From Bacteroides oleiciplenus YIT 12058 (GTDB lineage Bacteria > Bacteroidota > Bacteroidia > Bacteroidales > Bacteroidaceae): 64,000 bases of DNA. Shown here one piece after another: positions 35,882 to 45,184 of this stretch. The notes beneath the pieces were generated by a model, which had not been told where the DNA came from, searched no databases, and worked only from the letters and a program-made list of their open reading frames with translations. Where the stretch lies: the NCBI RefSeq assembly GCF_000315485.1, contig NZ_JH992945.1, forward strand, positions 1 through 64,000, read 5' to 3'. Within the stretch, counting starts at the first letter, position 1, and each line of letters starts with the position of its first letter. The position numbers were made by a program, and so were the translations under genes.

Positions 35882-37162
35882 TCATTCCCCCCTTTGATTG
35901 ATTGCATCCACTATATTCATCCTCGAAGCCCGCCAGGCCGGAATGCCAGACGAAAGCAAATTCATCAGCAGGCAAAAGCCCAAAGCTGCAAGAAAAGCCC
36001 AAGGTGAAAGCAGCATACCCGGTGTCAACGAAGTGTCACCACTAAGATAAGCATTGGCACTATTGCCAAAGAGAAAACCGTTCAGCAGGAAAGTGGCACC
36101 ATAACTCAAAGCCAATCCAAGTACGCCTGCCAGCAACGTAAGCAGCAGATTCTCAAAGAACACTTGCCGCACCAGCTCACCTCCCGTAGCGCCAAACGCC
36201 TTGCGTACACCTATTTCCGACATGCGTCGCCTCATCCGGGAAAGACTCATAGAGGAAAGGTTGATGGCAGGCACCAGCAACAGAATGGCAATGATGAGTG
36301 TATAACGCAAAATGACTCCCTTTACATCCGGTATGTTAGCCCATTTGCGATAGAGATTGGCAAACACTCCGTCGGGTTGTCCGCGGTAGAAGACTTCCGT
36401 TTCAGGCAAGCCATCGTTATACTTGCGGCGCAACACCTCCACTTCATCACGGATAGCCGGAAAATCGGCAGATGAATGTGCCAGAATCACTGCCTTCATC
36501 TGCCCCATCGTATCATCCCACCAAGCAAACCCGGCAGCATCCGTAGAGTTATAAGGTACCCATACTTGTGCATAAGCCGAAGTGGCAAGCATGGAAATAT
36601 CTGTCACGACACCTGAAACCCGATATTCTACATGATTAAGTTGCAAGGTCTGCCCAGCTACATCCGTAGTACCAAACAACCGTTTTGCCACTGTAGCCGA
36701 AATGACCGTACATGGCAATCCTGCATCACTGTCAGCCTTGCTGAATGCCTGCCCGCTCAAGAAACGGAAATGGAAGATGTGCCAGAACCGGTCGTCTGTC
36801 TGAACCATGTCTGCTGTCAGTTTTGCTCCGGCAGGCAACGACGCACGCACCTTTTCCGGCAAAGAAATAAGCGTGACAGCCTCTGCCGTAGTAAGCGATT
36901 TGAAACACTTCTGTCCGGTTTGGACAGACATATGCCCATACGCTCCACTTTCCGTTCCTTTCTGCTTGACAGCCATTGAAGAGATGTATAGTGAACGTGA
37001 GCGGTTCACCTCAGGTTCGCAATCTACCAGACGAACCTGAAAGGTGATGACCAGCACCATAATCATGCAAATAGCCAGTGCCGTGCCTATGATGGAAACC
37101 CAAGTGATGATGGGATTCTCACGCAAGTGGTAGAGGGCTTGAAGGAAGTAGAGTCGTATCAT
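35882..37162 (-). CDS. FtsX/MacB-type permease, subfamily B (pair 6)
   Basis: 426 residues. Segment 1 is ENPIITWVSIIGTALAICMI, and the family motif is PEVNRSRSLYIS. MRRRMSEIGVRKAFGATGG is the coupling element and MNIVDAINQRGE the end. The gap to the preceding A gene (37192) is 29 bp. Three C-terminal membrane segments are clear. Confidence 0.88.
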   Translation of the reverse strand: MIRLYFLQALYHLRENPIITWVSIIGTALAICMIMVLVITFQVRLVDCEPEVNRSRSLYISSMAVKQKGTESGAYGHMSVQTGQKCFKSLTTAEAVTLISLPEKVRASLPAGAKLTADMVQTDDRFWHIFHFRFLSGQAFSKADSDAGLPCTVISATVAKRLFGTTDVAGQTLQLNHVEYRVSGVVTDISMLATSAYAQVWVPYNSTDAAGFAWWDDTMGQMKAVILAHSSADFPAIRDEVEVLRRKYNDGLPETEVFYRGQPDGVFANLYRKWANIPDVKGVILRYTLIIAILLLVPAINLSSMSLSRMRRRMSEIGVRKAFGATGGELVRQVFFENLLLTLLAGVLGLALSYGATFLLNGFLFGNSANAYLSGDTSLTPGMLLSPWAFLAALGFCLLMNLLSSGIPAWRASRMNIVDAINQRGE

Positions 37163-37191
37163 ATTATTACTATTGTTTTTATATAGTTTAC

Positions 37192-38430
37192 TTATTCGTC
37201 ATGCAAAGCCTCAGCCGGCTGCACCTTCATTGCCTTTCGTGCCGGGATACCGATACCGATGGCAATCATCAACGCCATCAATACAAAACTAATACCCGCA
37301 CAGAGCAGCAACCTGTCCCATTCCAGTGTTGTACCGTTACGCCATGAGTTCAGTTCCATGTGTGCCAGGTTCCAGTCAATAATCAGCGCAATAGGTGTGA
37401 CAACCGCCAACAGCAACAAACCTTCACTCAGCAGACGGCTGAAGATGGCACGGTCCGTTGCTCCATGCGCCTTATGCAATGCAATCTCCGAACGGCGTTG
37501 CTGCGTACGGAACCAGAATGTTCCAAGCAGACCGAGGAAAATATTCAGTAGCAAGAATCCCATACCCATCACGTAGTTACGGATATCATTTGTCCATGCC
37601 TGTTGGAAATTACGGCGTATATCGTAGAAGGAACGAATTTCCGAAATAAAGAGGTTACCTATGCGGAACTGGCTTTCGCTGTCTTTCTTTAACTTCGTAA
37701 TGAAATCGTTGTCCTGCCCTTCACGGACACGAACACAAAGTTCCAGACCTACATAGTAGAAAGACTGTTTAACCAGAAAGCAATACGAAGAACGAGCCTG
37801 GTCGTAGTCATGATAGCGTACATCCTGCAAAGCAGCTCCCAGTTGATACGTCTTGGTCGTATCACCAAAAAGCTGGAAACGCTTGCCTACAAACTCCGTC
37901 AGCTTACGATCGTATTTTCTATAAAGGTTATCAGAAGCCAAAAATTCACCCCGTTCCAGCATCTCCGCCAATTGTTCGGGTGTTTCACCACGTGTACCCT
38001 GATAGCGGAAGACACGTACAAAATCCGGAGTCACCATTCTACGGATAGTCCAACCGGGTGCCTGAAGCGTATCATAACGCACCTCCCCGCTACTATTGCT
38101 TCCATTATAAGGATAGGAGTTTTGCGAAAGGCTGACAGCCTCCACCTCCGGCCGGCGGCGCAGGCGCTCTACCAATTCGGCAATATCCGCATGTGTGTCA
38201 TCTCTACTCTTATCAGGCGTATAATCGGGACTCTTTGGTGTCAGTTCGCCCAATTCAATGAGATAACAGTGCTCTATATTGAAGCCTCTCGGTTCCAGGT
38301 AAGTGGCAGCACGGGTATAGAGGTAGTCCACCACATACCACATCACTACGCTCACTACCAGCAACTCCAACGCCAACCATAGGTTCGAGAGCCATTCATT
38401 CTTTATCTGTGTAAGAAGTTTCTTAGTCAT
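37192..38430 (-). CDS. FtsX/MacB-type permease, subfamily A (pair 5)
   Basis: 412 residues starting IKNEWLSNLWLALELLVVSV and ending QPAEALHDE. The coupling region RRSEIALHKAHGATDRAIF is diverged from the RMAMGSSR form of its neighbours, so it may engage the ATPase slightly differently. It shares SLSQNSYPYNGSN with the pair-6 A protein. Confidence 0.88.
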   Translation of the reverse strand: MTKKLLTQIKNEWLSNLWLALELLVVSVVMWYVVDYLYTRAATYLEPRGFNIEHCYLIELGELTPKSPDYTPDKSRDDTHADIAELVERLRRRPEVEAVSLSQNSYPYNGSNSSGEVRYDTLQAPGWTIRRMVTPDFVRVFRYQGTRGETPEQLAEMLERGEFLASDNLYRKYDRKLTEFVGKRFQLFGDTTKTYQLGAALQDVRYHDYDQARSSYCFLVKQSFYYVGLELCVRVREGQDNDFITKLKKDSESQFRIGNLFISEIRSFYDIRRNFQQAWTNDIRNYVMGMGFLLLNIFLGLLGTFWFRTQQRRSEIALHKAHGATDRAIFSRLLSEGLLLLAVVTPIALIIDWNLAHMELNSWRNGTTLEWDRLLLCAGISFVLMALMIAIGIGIPARKAMKVQPAEALHDE

Positions 38431-38464
38431 TTTCTTTCAATGATTAATGTTTAGTGATGAGTGA

Positions 38465-39757
38465 TTAATGCAGGCGTCCGCCCAATGCATTTACAATTCC
38501 TACTCTTGAAGCACGCCATGCCGGAATACCTGAACTCAACAGGTTCAGTATGAAGCAGAACAGTAATGCCCAGCCAAAGGTGGAAGCATGCAACAGTATG
38601 CTGGCATCTACCACCGGAGGACTTAGTGTCTGACTGAACTCCTGTGCAAACAATAACGTATTACCCAAATAAGCGAACGCCACACTAAGCAATAATCCCA
38701 GTACACCGGCCATCAATGTCACTACAAGGTTTTCTGTAATGATTTGTCCCATCAGCTCCAGCCGTGTACTGCCAAATGCCCGGCGTACGCCTATTTCAGC
38801 TACACGCTGACGCAATCGGCTCTGCGTCATACTGCTCAGATTGATGGCGGGTACTATCAGCAGGATAATGAAAATTATCAATCTCTGTCTGCGTGCCTGG
38901 TCCACATCCGGTTCCTGATTGGCGGAAAAAGCGATTGCACTTTTCTCCTGGTCATATGGACGGTTGCGGTAAATCAACTCGTAACCATCGGTACCAATCA
39001 ACACATTATATTCCTGCCTGCGCCGTTCCGCTTCCTCACGGATGGCATCAAAGTCTTCGCGGTCACGTGCCAGAATGGTACAACTCATCATGCCCATGTG
39101 TTCGTCACTCCACGTATCTTTCGTTATCTCTGTTGAAGTATAAGGCACCCATACCTGTCCGTACGCAGATGTAGCCAACGTAGAAACATCTTTCACTATA
39201 CCTATTACTTTATAGGGTGCATGGTTTAGCAGAAACTCACGTCCTTCAACTTCTGTACTTTGAAACAGTTTTCTGGCTACACTTTCCGTGATAACCGCTA
39301 CCGGTAGCCCGGCATCGAACGCCGCTTTATCGTAAGGCTTCCCGCCGATAAACGAGAAATCGAATACGCGCCAGAAAATATCATCTGTCTGCAATAGGTC
39401 AATACCTATAGCGGGCTGTCCCGGAAGGTTGACCGGAGTAGAGATAACCATACAAGTATAAATAGTCACCGCCTCGGGTGTTTTCAACGCCTGGAAACAC
39501 TCGCGCGCAGTCTTTGCACTCATAGGACCGTTACTGCTTCCGCCACCCCAATTTTGGTTTGTAATACTCATGTAGCGCGCATGCAAAAAGCGGTCACGGT
39601 TACTTTCGGGAGCAAAAGGCGCTACTTTTACTTGCTGCATCATCACCACCAACATAATGAGGAAGATGGCAAGCGCTGTACCTGCTATGCTGACAGCACT
39701 TATTATCGGCTGTTGCCGTAGCTGTGCCCACGCTTGCGTAAAATATTGTTTAATCAT
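38465..39757 (-). CDS. FtsX/MacB-type permease, subfamily B (pair 5)
   Basis: 430 residues. RQQPIISAVSIAGTALAIFL forms segment 1, followed by PESNRDRFLHARY. RLRQRVAEIGVRRAFGSTR couples to the ATPase. The end VGIVNALGGRLH is unique in the set. It is separated by 31 bp from the GIN-domain gene upstream. Confidence 0.88.
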   Translation of the reverse strand: MIKQYFTQAWAQLRQQPIISAVSIAGTALAIFLIMLVVMMQQVKVAPFAPESNRDRFLHARYMSITNQNWGGGSSNGPMSAKTARECFQALKTPEAVTIYTCMVISTPVNLPGQPAIGIDLLQTDDIFWRVFDFSFIGGKPYDKAAFDAGLPVAVITESVARKLFQSTEVEGREFLLNHAPYKVIGIVKDVSTLATSAYGQVWVPYTSTEITKDTWSDEHMGMMSCTILARDREDFDAIREEAERRRQEYNVLIGTDGYELIYRNRPYDQEKSAIAFSANQEPDVDQARRQRLIIFIILLIVPAINLSSMTQSRLRQRVAEIGVRRAFGSTRLELMGQIITENLVVTLMAGVLGLLLSVAFAYLGNTLLFAQEFSQTLSPPVVDASILLHASTFGWALLFCFILNLLSSGIPAWRASRVGIVNALGGRLH

Positions 39758-39788
39758 ATTGCTTATTTACAGTTTACAATGACAATTG

Positions 39789-40421
39789 TCACTTTCCTAC
39801 TTTCAAGTTACGTGTATTCACACCACCGATACCGCCTTTTGAAATGTCAGCTTGTCCAGCATGTCCACTCAATGTAACGCTGCCTACACCTTCCATACTA
39901 GCACGCAAACGGTCACAATTCACGTGGATATCAGCCTTACCCACACCTTCCATCTTTACTACAAGGGAATTGCATGTCAAGTCTTCTACATTTACCTTGC
40001 CAACGCCTTCTATTTCAAACTTCACATCGTCCAGTTTCAGTGCTTCATTGCAATTGAATGAGCCTACACCACTGAATTTCACGTTTTTCAAGTTGGGAGC
40101 AGTCAGGTAGATAGTCACACCTTTGTTACGGTTGTTGTCACCATCCTTTTTATTTTTAAAGCCGATGATGAGACGGTCGTTCTTCACTTCTGTAGTAGTG
40201 GTAGTCACATACTCTTCCCTTCCTTCTATTTTCAGAGAATAGCTATTGCCCTGCGTGAAGTACACTGTTGCTACAGACGTCACCTCAACAGAGGAGAAAG
40301 CCTCAACTTTACGAATTTCGCTAACCTGCGGGTCTTTTTCGTTAGCTGCATAAACTGTACCGGCCACTGCGGCAAATAATAAACTCAGGGTTATAAATAA
40401 AGCTTTCATAATCTTTCTCAT
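39789..40421 (-). CDS. GIN-domain (DUF2807) secreted protein inside the permease cluster
   Basis: About 210 residues from MRKIMKALFITLSLLFA (40421; 40409 is an alternative start). A signal peptide ends near VYAAN. The mature protein is a right-handed beta-solenoid-type GIN domain with repeated short strands such as FSGVGSFNCNEAL, IEGVGKVNVEDL, MEGVGKADIHV and MEGVGSVTLSG; the [F/M/I]xGVG repeat is obvious by eye. Role unknown. GIN proteins are surface or periplasmic in Bacteroidetes. Its place between pairs 4 and 5 suggests co-regulation with, or export by, the permeases. Confidence 0.85.
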   Translation of the reverse strand: MRKIMKALFITLSLLFAAVAGTVYAANEKDPQVSEIRKVEAFSSVEVTSVATVYFTQGNSYSLKIEGREEYVTTTTTEVKNDRLIIGFKNKKDGDNNRNKGVTIYLTAPNLKNVKFSGVGSFNCNEALKLDDVKFEIEGVGKVNVEDLTCNSLVVKMEGVGKADIHVNCDRLRASMEGVGSVTLSGHAGQADISKGGIGGVNTRNLKVGK

Positions 40422-40447
40422 ATTAATTATTAATATCAATTTATTTC

Positions 40448-41710
40448 TTATTCTTCATGCAACGCTTCAGCCGGTTGTATCTTCATCGCCTGCCGCGCCG
40501 GAAACCAAATACCTACCATTACCATCAATGCTATCAGCAGCCATGCTCCAAAAGAGCCGAGCAGAAAGCGTACAAAACTCCACTCTACAGGCCATGTGGA
40601 AATCAGTTCCGTCCGTCCGATGGCAAACTCCGCCACACCTATATTATAGCAAATAATCATAGCGGGCAACGTTACCAGTGCAAGAAGCAATAATCCCTCA
40701 CCAATCAGCAGGCGGAATACTTGGTTCTTTGTGCTACCCATAGCCAAGCGCAGGGCTATTTCACCACGGCGGCGACGGGTACGGAACCAGAACGTTCCAA
40801 TCAATCCCAGGAATACATTAACCAATAGGAAAAGCACTACAATTGCCTGGCTGTTCACCTTGTCCGTATCTCCGTTCATGACTTCAAACTGTAGCTGCTG
40901 CTCAGTATAAGGCACAGCGTCAGCCACAAATAAATCGTCTACGTCTAATCGCGGTGCAATCTCACGAATAAACTTCGCACGGTAGTCCGGACCATCGGCA
41001 GCAGCTTTCACACGGAAAACGATTTGCCCCCAATTATCAGCATACTGTGTTTTAATCAGGTTCTCATCTATGCGATAAAAGAAACAGGAAGCATCGCTTC
41101 CGTAGCGATACGTCCGGAAAGCACCAATCTTTCCACCTTGCGTTATAACTGAAGTAGAATCACCGTATTGGCTCAGCGGAGTGTCCAGCGAAAATGTCGG
41201 CATCCTCTTCCGGAAGCGGTTGAAAGTAGCTTCACTCAGCATCACGTTGTTCCAGCCCGAAGGGGTTTTGGCAAAAGGACGCTGCGGGTCATCGTTCATA
41301 CGGAATACATCAATGTATCCTCCGGTAGTGTTAATGATACGTGCGTTCACCCCGATAGTGTCCTGTGCAGCCAGTGAATTATGGCTATTACTTCCGCTCA
41401 TTGGTAAACTCCAATAACACAGGGCAGCCGCCTCAACGCTAGGTTCCTGTTCCAGTTTCTGCAAGGCGCGCAGGTATCTGTCGCCCTTCGTCAGGGTCGT
41501 GTCACTGGTGGCACCTCCTATAATCGTGTTAAGCTGATAAACGTGGTCGATGTTGTAGCCCAGCGAACGGTAAAAAGTATACTTGAGGCACCCCAGCGAA
41601 TCGCAAAGGAACCACATCACGATGAATACCAGGAATAGTTCAGCCAGCACCCAGCCGTTGCTGCGTAGACGCGACCAAATCATACGTAGATTATGTAATA
41701 TGAATTTCAT
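40448..41710 (-). CDS. FtsX/MacB-type permease, subfamily A (pair 4)
   Basis: 420 residues. It starts with a WSRLRSNGWVLAELFLVFIV segment and ends QPAEALHEE. RRRGEIALRLAMGSTKNQVF couples to the ATPase. It is followed 26 bp later by the GIN gene, the only non-transport insertion into the pair order. Confidence 0.88.
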   Translation of the reverse strand: MKFILHNLRMIWSRLRSNGWVLAELFLVFIVMWFLCDSLGCLKYTFYRSLGYNIDHVYQLNTIIGGATSDTTLTKGDRYLRALQKLEQEPSVEAAALCYWSLPMSGSNSHNSLAAQDTIGVNARIINTTGGYIDVFRMNDDPQRPFAKTPSGWNNVMLSEATFNRFRKRMPTFSLDTPLSQYGDSTSVITQGGKIGAFRTYRYGSDASCFFYRIDENLIKTQYADNWGQIVFRVKAAADGPDYRAKFIREIAPRLDVDDLFVADAVPYTEQQLQFEVMNGDTDKVNSQAIVVLFLLVNVFLGLIGTFWFRTRRRRGEIALRLAMGSTKNQVFRLLIGEGLLLLALVTLPAMIICYNIGVAEFAIGRTELISTWPVEWSFVRFLLGSFGAWLLIALMVMVGIWFPARQAMKIQPAEALHEE

Positions 41711-41725
41711 AAAGCTTTCCTCCTT

Positions 41726-43000
41726 TTATTTATCGTTCAATGAATCTACAATCGTGCGGCGAGTAGCAAGCCAGGCAGGCAAGCCCGCACTCAGCAGATT
41801 AATCACCAGGCAAAAAATAAAAGCCAGGACAAATACTTGCGGACTGAACAAGGCTCCCATGCTTAGACTGAAATCGCCCGCCGTGCCGATATTATCACTA
41901 TTGGTAAACAGCCAGGTACGCATGGCATAAACAGCAAGGTAGCTGAACATCAATCCTACTACGCCTCCTATCAATGTCAATACCAGATTCTCATTCAATA
42001 TCTGACGGATAAGTGTACCATCCGTAGCCCCAAAAGCCTTACGGACACCTAACTCGCTGACACGTTGCTGCATGCGGCTATTACTCAGTCCGCACAAATT
42101 GAGCGAGGGTACCAGCAGGATAATAAACAGGGCGATTCCGTATTGTAGATAAAGCATCGGCAGGTTCGGTCCTACATTGGCCCATACGTGATTTACGTGT
42201 GCTACAATATTATCGGGTTGTTCCATGATGTCTATCTGCCTCTGTTCCAAACCGGCATTGACGTCTTTCACCCGTTTCTCAACTCCTTGTTTAATGGCAG
42301 GGAAATCATCAGGAGTACGCGCCAACACAGCAATAGTCCTGGTTCCGCTATAGCTCCACCAACCGGTTACGTCCAGTTCACCGGAATGGTACATACTCCA
42401 TACCTGTGCATAAGCGTCCTTAGCTGTAACCGAAACATCTTTCACAACTCCAATGATACGTACAACCTCCCTGTTCAACAACATCTGCCGTCCCGCAGCC
42501 TCCACCGTTCCAAACAGCTTACGGGCAACAGAAGCACAAACAACCACAGACATCATCTCTCCTCCACGCTCTGCCTCTGTGAAGCTTCTTCCGTCGAGAA
42601 ACTGCATATTGAAGATTTTCCAGAAACCGGGATCAGTACTCATGGCATCCACTTTCAAACGGTTGTTCCCATCAGTCAGAGATACCAGCGCCACATCTGC
42701 TGTACTGAAAGCCGTGCAAGCTTCTACTTCCGAAAGCGGCTGTATACACTCTTTCATAAATGCAGCCGAAGGCTTGCCATAGTTGTTCCAATCCTTATTC
42801 TCCTTTCCCTGTACGTGCATAGCAGAGAAATAGAGACAACGGCTTCGATTCACCTCCGGCTCCAGATCAGCATATTTCGTTTGCCAGGTAATCACAATAG
42901 CCATAATCATGGTAATAGCGAAAGCCGTACCTAATATGGATATTGTACTCAGCAACGGATTCTGCTTCAGAATAATAAAAGCCTGACGAATGGTTTGCAT
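41726..43000 (-). CDS. FtsX/MacB-type permease, subfamily B (pair 4)
   Basis: 424 residues. KQNPLLSTISILGTAFAITM is segment 1, and PEVNRSRCLYFS the family motif. RMQQRVSELGVRKAFGATDG is the coupling element and RTIVDSLNDK the end. It is the first permease after the ATPase gene, with a 51-bp gap. Confidence 0.88.
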   Translation of the reverse strand: MQTIRQAFIILKQNPLLSTISILGTAFAITMIMAIVITWQTKYADLEPEVNRSRCLYFSAMHVQGKENKDWNNYGKPSAAFMKECIQPLSEVEACTAFSTADVALVSLTDGNNRLKVDAMSTDPGFWKIFNMQFLDGRSFTEAERGGEMMSVVVCASVARKLFGTVEAAGRQMLLNREVVRIIGVVKDVSVTAKDAYAQVWSMYHSGELDVTGWWSYSGTRTIAVLARTPDDFPAIKQGVEKRVKDVNAGLEQRQIDIMEQPDNIVAHVNHVWANVGPNLPMLYLQYGIALFIILLVPSLNLCGLSNSRMQQRVSELGVRKAFGATDGTLIRQILNENLVLTLIGGVVGLMFSYLAVYAMRTWLFTNSDNIGTAGDFSLSMGALFSPQVFVLAFIFCLVINLLSAGLPAWLATRRTIVDSLNDK

Positions 43001-43051
43001 AATTATCTCCTTCTTTTTATTCTTTCACTTTTTATTCTTTCATTTGCCCTA

Positions 43052-43717
43052 TCATTCCACCTGGCGACCATCGAAGAAGCGTACCGTGCGACTTGTCTGT
43101 TTCGCCTGTTCTTCATTGTGTGTTACCATCACGATGGTACGTCCGTCTTCCTTATTCAACTGATGCAGCAACTCCATTACCTCAGCACCCATCTTAGAAT
43201 CCAAGTTACCGGTCGGCTCATCGGCAAGGATTATCTCAGGATTACCAATGATGGCACGGGCAACAGCTACGCGCTGGCACTGACCACCGGAAAGCTGTGT
43301 CGGCATGTGACGCATACGGTGGCTCAACCCCACCTTTGCCAACACCTCTTCTGCCAAACGGCGACGTTCTTTAGCGGACACCTTTCTATATAATAGAGGA
43401 AGTTCTACATTATCGAGTACATTCAACGAGTTAATCAAGTGGAAAGACTGGAATACAAAACCCAACTTTTTGTTACGAAAAGCAGCCAGCTCTTTATCCT
43501 TCATACCATCCGTACGAGTACCGTCAATCTCAATAATGCCACTGGTAGGAGCATCCAAAAGACCTACAATATTCAGCAATGTAGATTTTCCGCAACCGGA
43601 AGGACCCATAATACTGAGGAACTCGCCTTTCTCTACTTCGAGGTTCACATTTTCCAATGCCACGGTTTCAATCTCATTCGTACGATAAATCTTGTTTATC
43701 TCAGTCAATTTAATCAT
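43052..43717 (-). CDS. ABC ATPase, MacB/LolD type (single ATPase of the cluster)
   Basis: 221 residues. A complete nucleotide-binding subunit: Walker A GPSGCGKST (38-46), Q-loop FVFQSFHL, signature LSGGQCQRVAVARA, Walker B EIILADEPTGNLD and switch VTHNEE. It is the only ATPase among 14 permeases, so it likely energises all seven heterodimers. It starts unit B, 54 bp behind the predicted sigma-54-like start site. The D-loop and signature are intact. Confidence 0.95.
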   Translation of the reverse strand: MIKLTEINKIYRTNEIETVALENVNLEVEKGEFLSIMGPSGCGKSTLLNIVGLLDAPTSGIIEIDGTRTDGMKDKELAAFRNKKLGFVFQSFHLINSLNVLDNVELPLLYRKVSAKERRRLAEEVLAKVGLSHRMRHMPTQLSGGQCQRVAVARAIIGNPEIILADEPTGNLDSKMGAEVMELLHQLNKEDGRTIVMVTHNEEQAKQTSRTVRFFDGRQVE

Positions 43718-43782
43718 AATGGTAAGTATTTAATTGTTATTAATTGATTCTATTCGCTATTTATTCGTTCTTCACATTTATT

Positions 43783-43799
43783 AATCAAATGGTATGCCA
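43783..43799 (-). promoter_or_regulatory. Sigma-54-like promoter of unit B
   Basis: On the minus strand TGGCAT, five bases and TTGAT fit the -24/-12 pattern TGGCAC-N5-TTGCA with correct spacing. The -12 C is replaced by A. A housekeeping TAnnTTTG box is not seen in the 174-bp gap. The start would leave a ~54-nt leader before the ATPase. Confidence 0.5.
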
Positions 43800-43843
43800 A
43801 AAGAGACATACACTCATTATCAATCAGTTAAATCTACAAGCAT

Positions 43844-43876
43844 GTGTCCGAAAATGAACACTCTGTTCGTTTTCAG
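43844..43876. promoter_or_regulatory. Shared 33-bp motif upstream of unit B
   Basis: The motif begins GTGTCCGAAAATGAACAC on the plus strand and ends TTTTCAG. Its core GAACACTCTGTTC is palindromic. It matches 26 of 33 positions with the motif at 53086-53118 and lies about 45-80 bp upstream of the -24 element, a usual place for an NtrC-type activator. Confidence 0.65.
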
Positions 43877-43891
43877 TTGTCCGCTTCTGTC

Positions 43892-45178
43892 CTATTCATC
43901 ACGCAAAGCCTCAGCAGGCAATATCTTCGCTGCCCGGGTGACGGGTGCATAAGTGCCTAGTAAAGCTATAATTAGTAATATTACATAAGTCAGTATACTG
44001 ACTATAAAGAAGTGCGTATACGGCTGATTTTGCCAGTAATCGGGATTTCCATTTTCAGTAGGATTGGCAAAGCCGGATATATAGACACGATGTATAGTCA
44101 ACGGCAAAGAAACAATAAATGCTATCGTCACCAGCAACCATGCCTCTATAAGGAACTGATTGCAAATGCCTTTTTGGGTAGCTCCCATACTTCGCATCAG
44201 TCCAATGTCCTGTCTTCGTGCATTGCAACGTATCCAGAACGTGCCCACCATACCAAGGAACACGCACAGCAAGGCAAATCCTGCCAATGAATATTGCAGA
44301 CGCAAAGTATTCGTCACCCCACTTTCATTTTCATATTGACGACGAATATCAGTGAAGCGTCCCAACTTCGTAAAATAGAAATTACCGATACTGAGTTGTG
44401 GAACCACTTCCGCCTTGAAACGTTTTTCAAAAGCAGCAGCATCTACATTGGGGTTTATCCGGAAAGTCACCATATACATCCACTGGATCCAGCTATAGCT
44501 TGGAATTTTGCCATTCACCTCTATCAACAAGTTGCCTGGCTGTTCATTAATCCGGTGTTTATAATCCTGCAACACCCCCATCACCTCATGATAGGTACTA
44601 TCATAATACCTCACTTTCTTACCTACCGCATTCGTAGTACCGAAGAGGTCGTTTGCCATACGCTCCGAAACAAATACTCCCCCACGGGCAGCACAGTCTT
44701 CCGGCAAGGACATGATTTCACCGCTTTTGGCATCTCTCATACCATAAGTGCGGAATACATCAGCACCCTCCACCTGTATAAACTGATAATATTGTGAGTG
44801 TACCTTCAAAGTATCATTGAAATACTCTCCACCATTCCACGAATTACAATTCGGGAAACTTGCACTACTCACCAGAGCGAAACTTTCCACTTCCGGACAG
44901 TTCTTTATGAGACGAGTAATGCGATATAGGTTTTCCTGCTTGATGGCAGTGCTGTCTTGTGTTCCGTCATATTTGCCATGCTGTGCATCATAGTAATCCA
45001 TATAAAGAGCATACGCCCGTTCCTCATCATAGCCGGGAGCAATGGCGAGATTAGACGTCAACACATAAATCGGATCGATTACCGTCCAGAGGAAAAAACT
45101 CACGATGACCAGTTCCACAAATATCCATCCATTCTGCCGGCGTTGATTCCATAACTGGTGTCTTATTATCTTCATCAT
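43892..45178 (-). CDS. FtsX/MacB-type permease, subfamily A (pair 3, last gene of unit A)
   Basis: 428 residues. WNQRRQNGWIFVELVIVSFF starts segment 1 and LPAEALRDE ends it. GTFWIRCNARRQDIGLMRSMGATQ is diverged from the A proteins of unit B. It ends 174 bp before the ATPase start, and that gap holds the unit-B promoter. The start may be either of two adjacent ATGs. Confidence 0.88.
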   Translation of the reverse strand: MMKIIRHQLWNQRRQNGWIFVELVIVSFFLWTVIDPIYVLTSNLAIAPGYDEERAYALYMDYYDAQHGKYDGTQDSTAIKQENLYRITRLIKNCPEVESFALVSSASFPNCNSWNGGEYFNDTLKVHSQYYQFIQVEGADVFRTYGMRDAKSGEIMSLPEDCAARGGVFVSERMANDLFGTTNAVGKKVRYYDSTYHEVMGVLQDYKHRINEQPGNLLIEVNGKIPSYSWIQWMYMVTFRINPNVDAAAFEKRFKAEVVPQLSIGNFYFTKLGRFTDIRRQYENESGVTNTLRLQYSLAGFALLCVFLGMVGTFWIRCNARRQDIGLMRSMGATQKGICNQFLIEAWLLVTIAFIVSLPLTIHRVYISGFANPTENGNPDYWQNQPYTHFFIVSILTYVILLIIALLGTYAPVTRAAKILPAEALRDE

Positions 45179-45184
45179 AGCATA

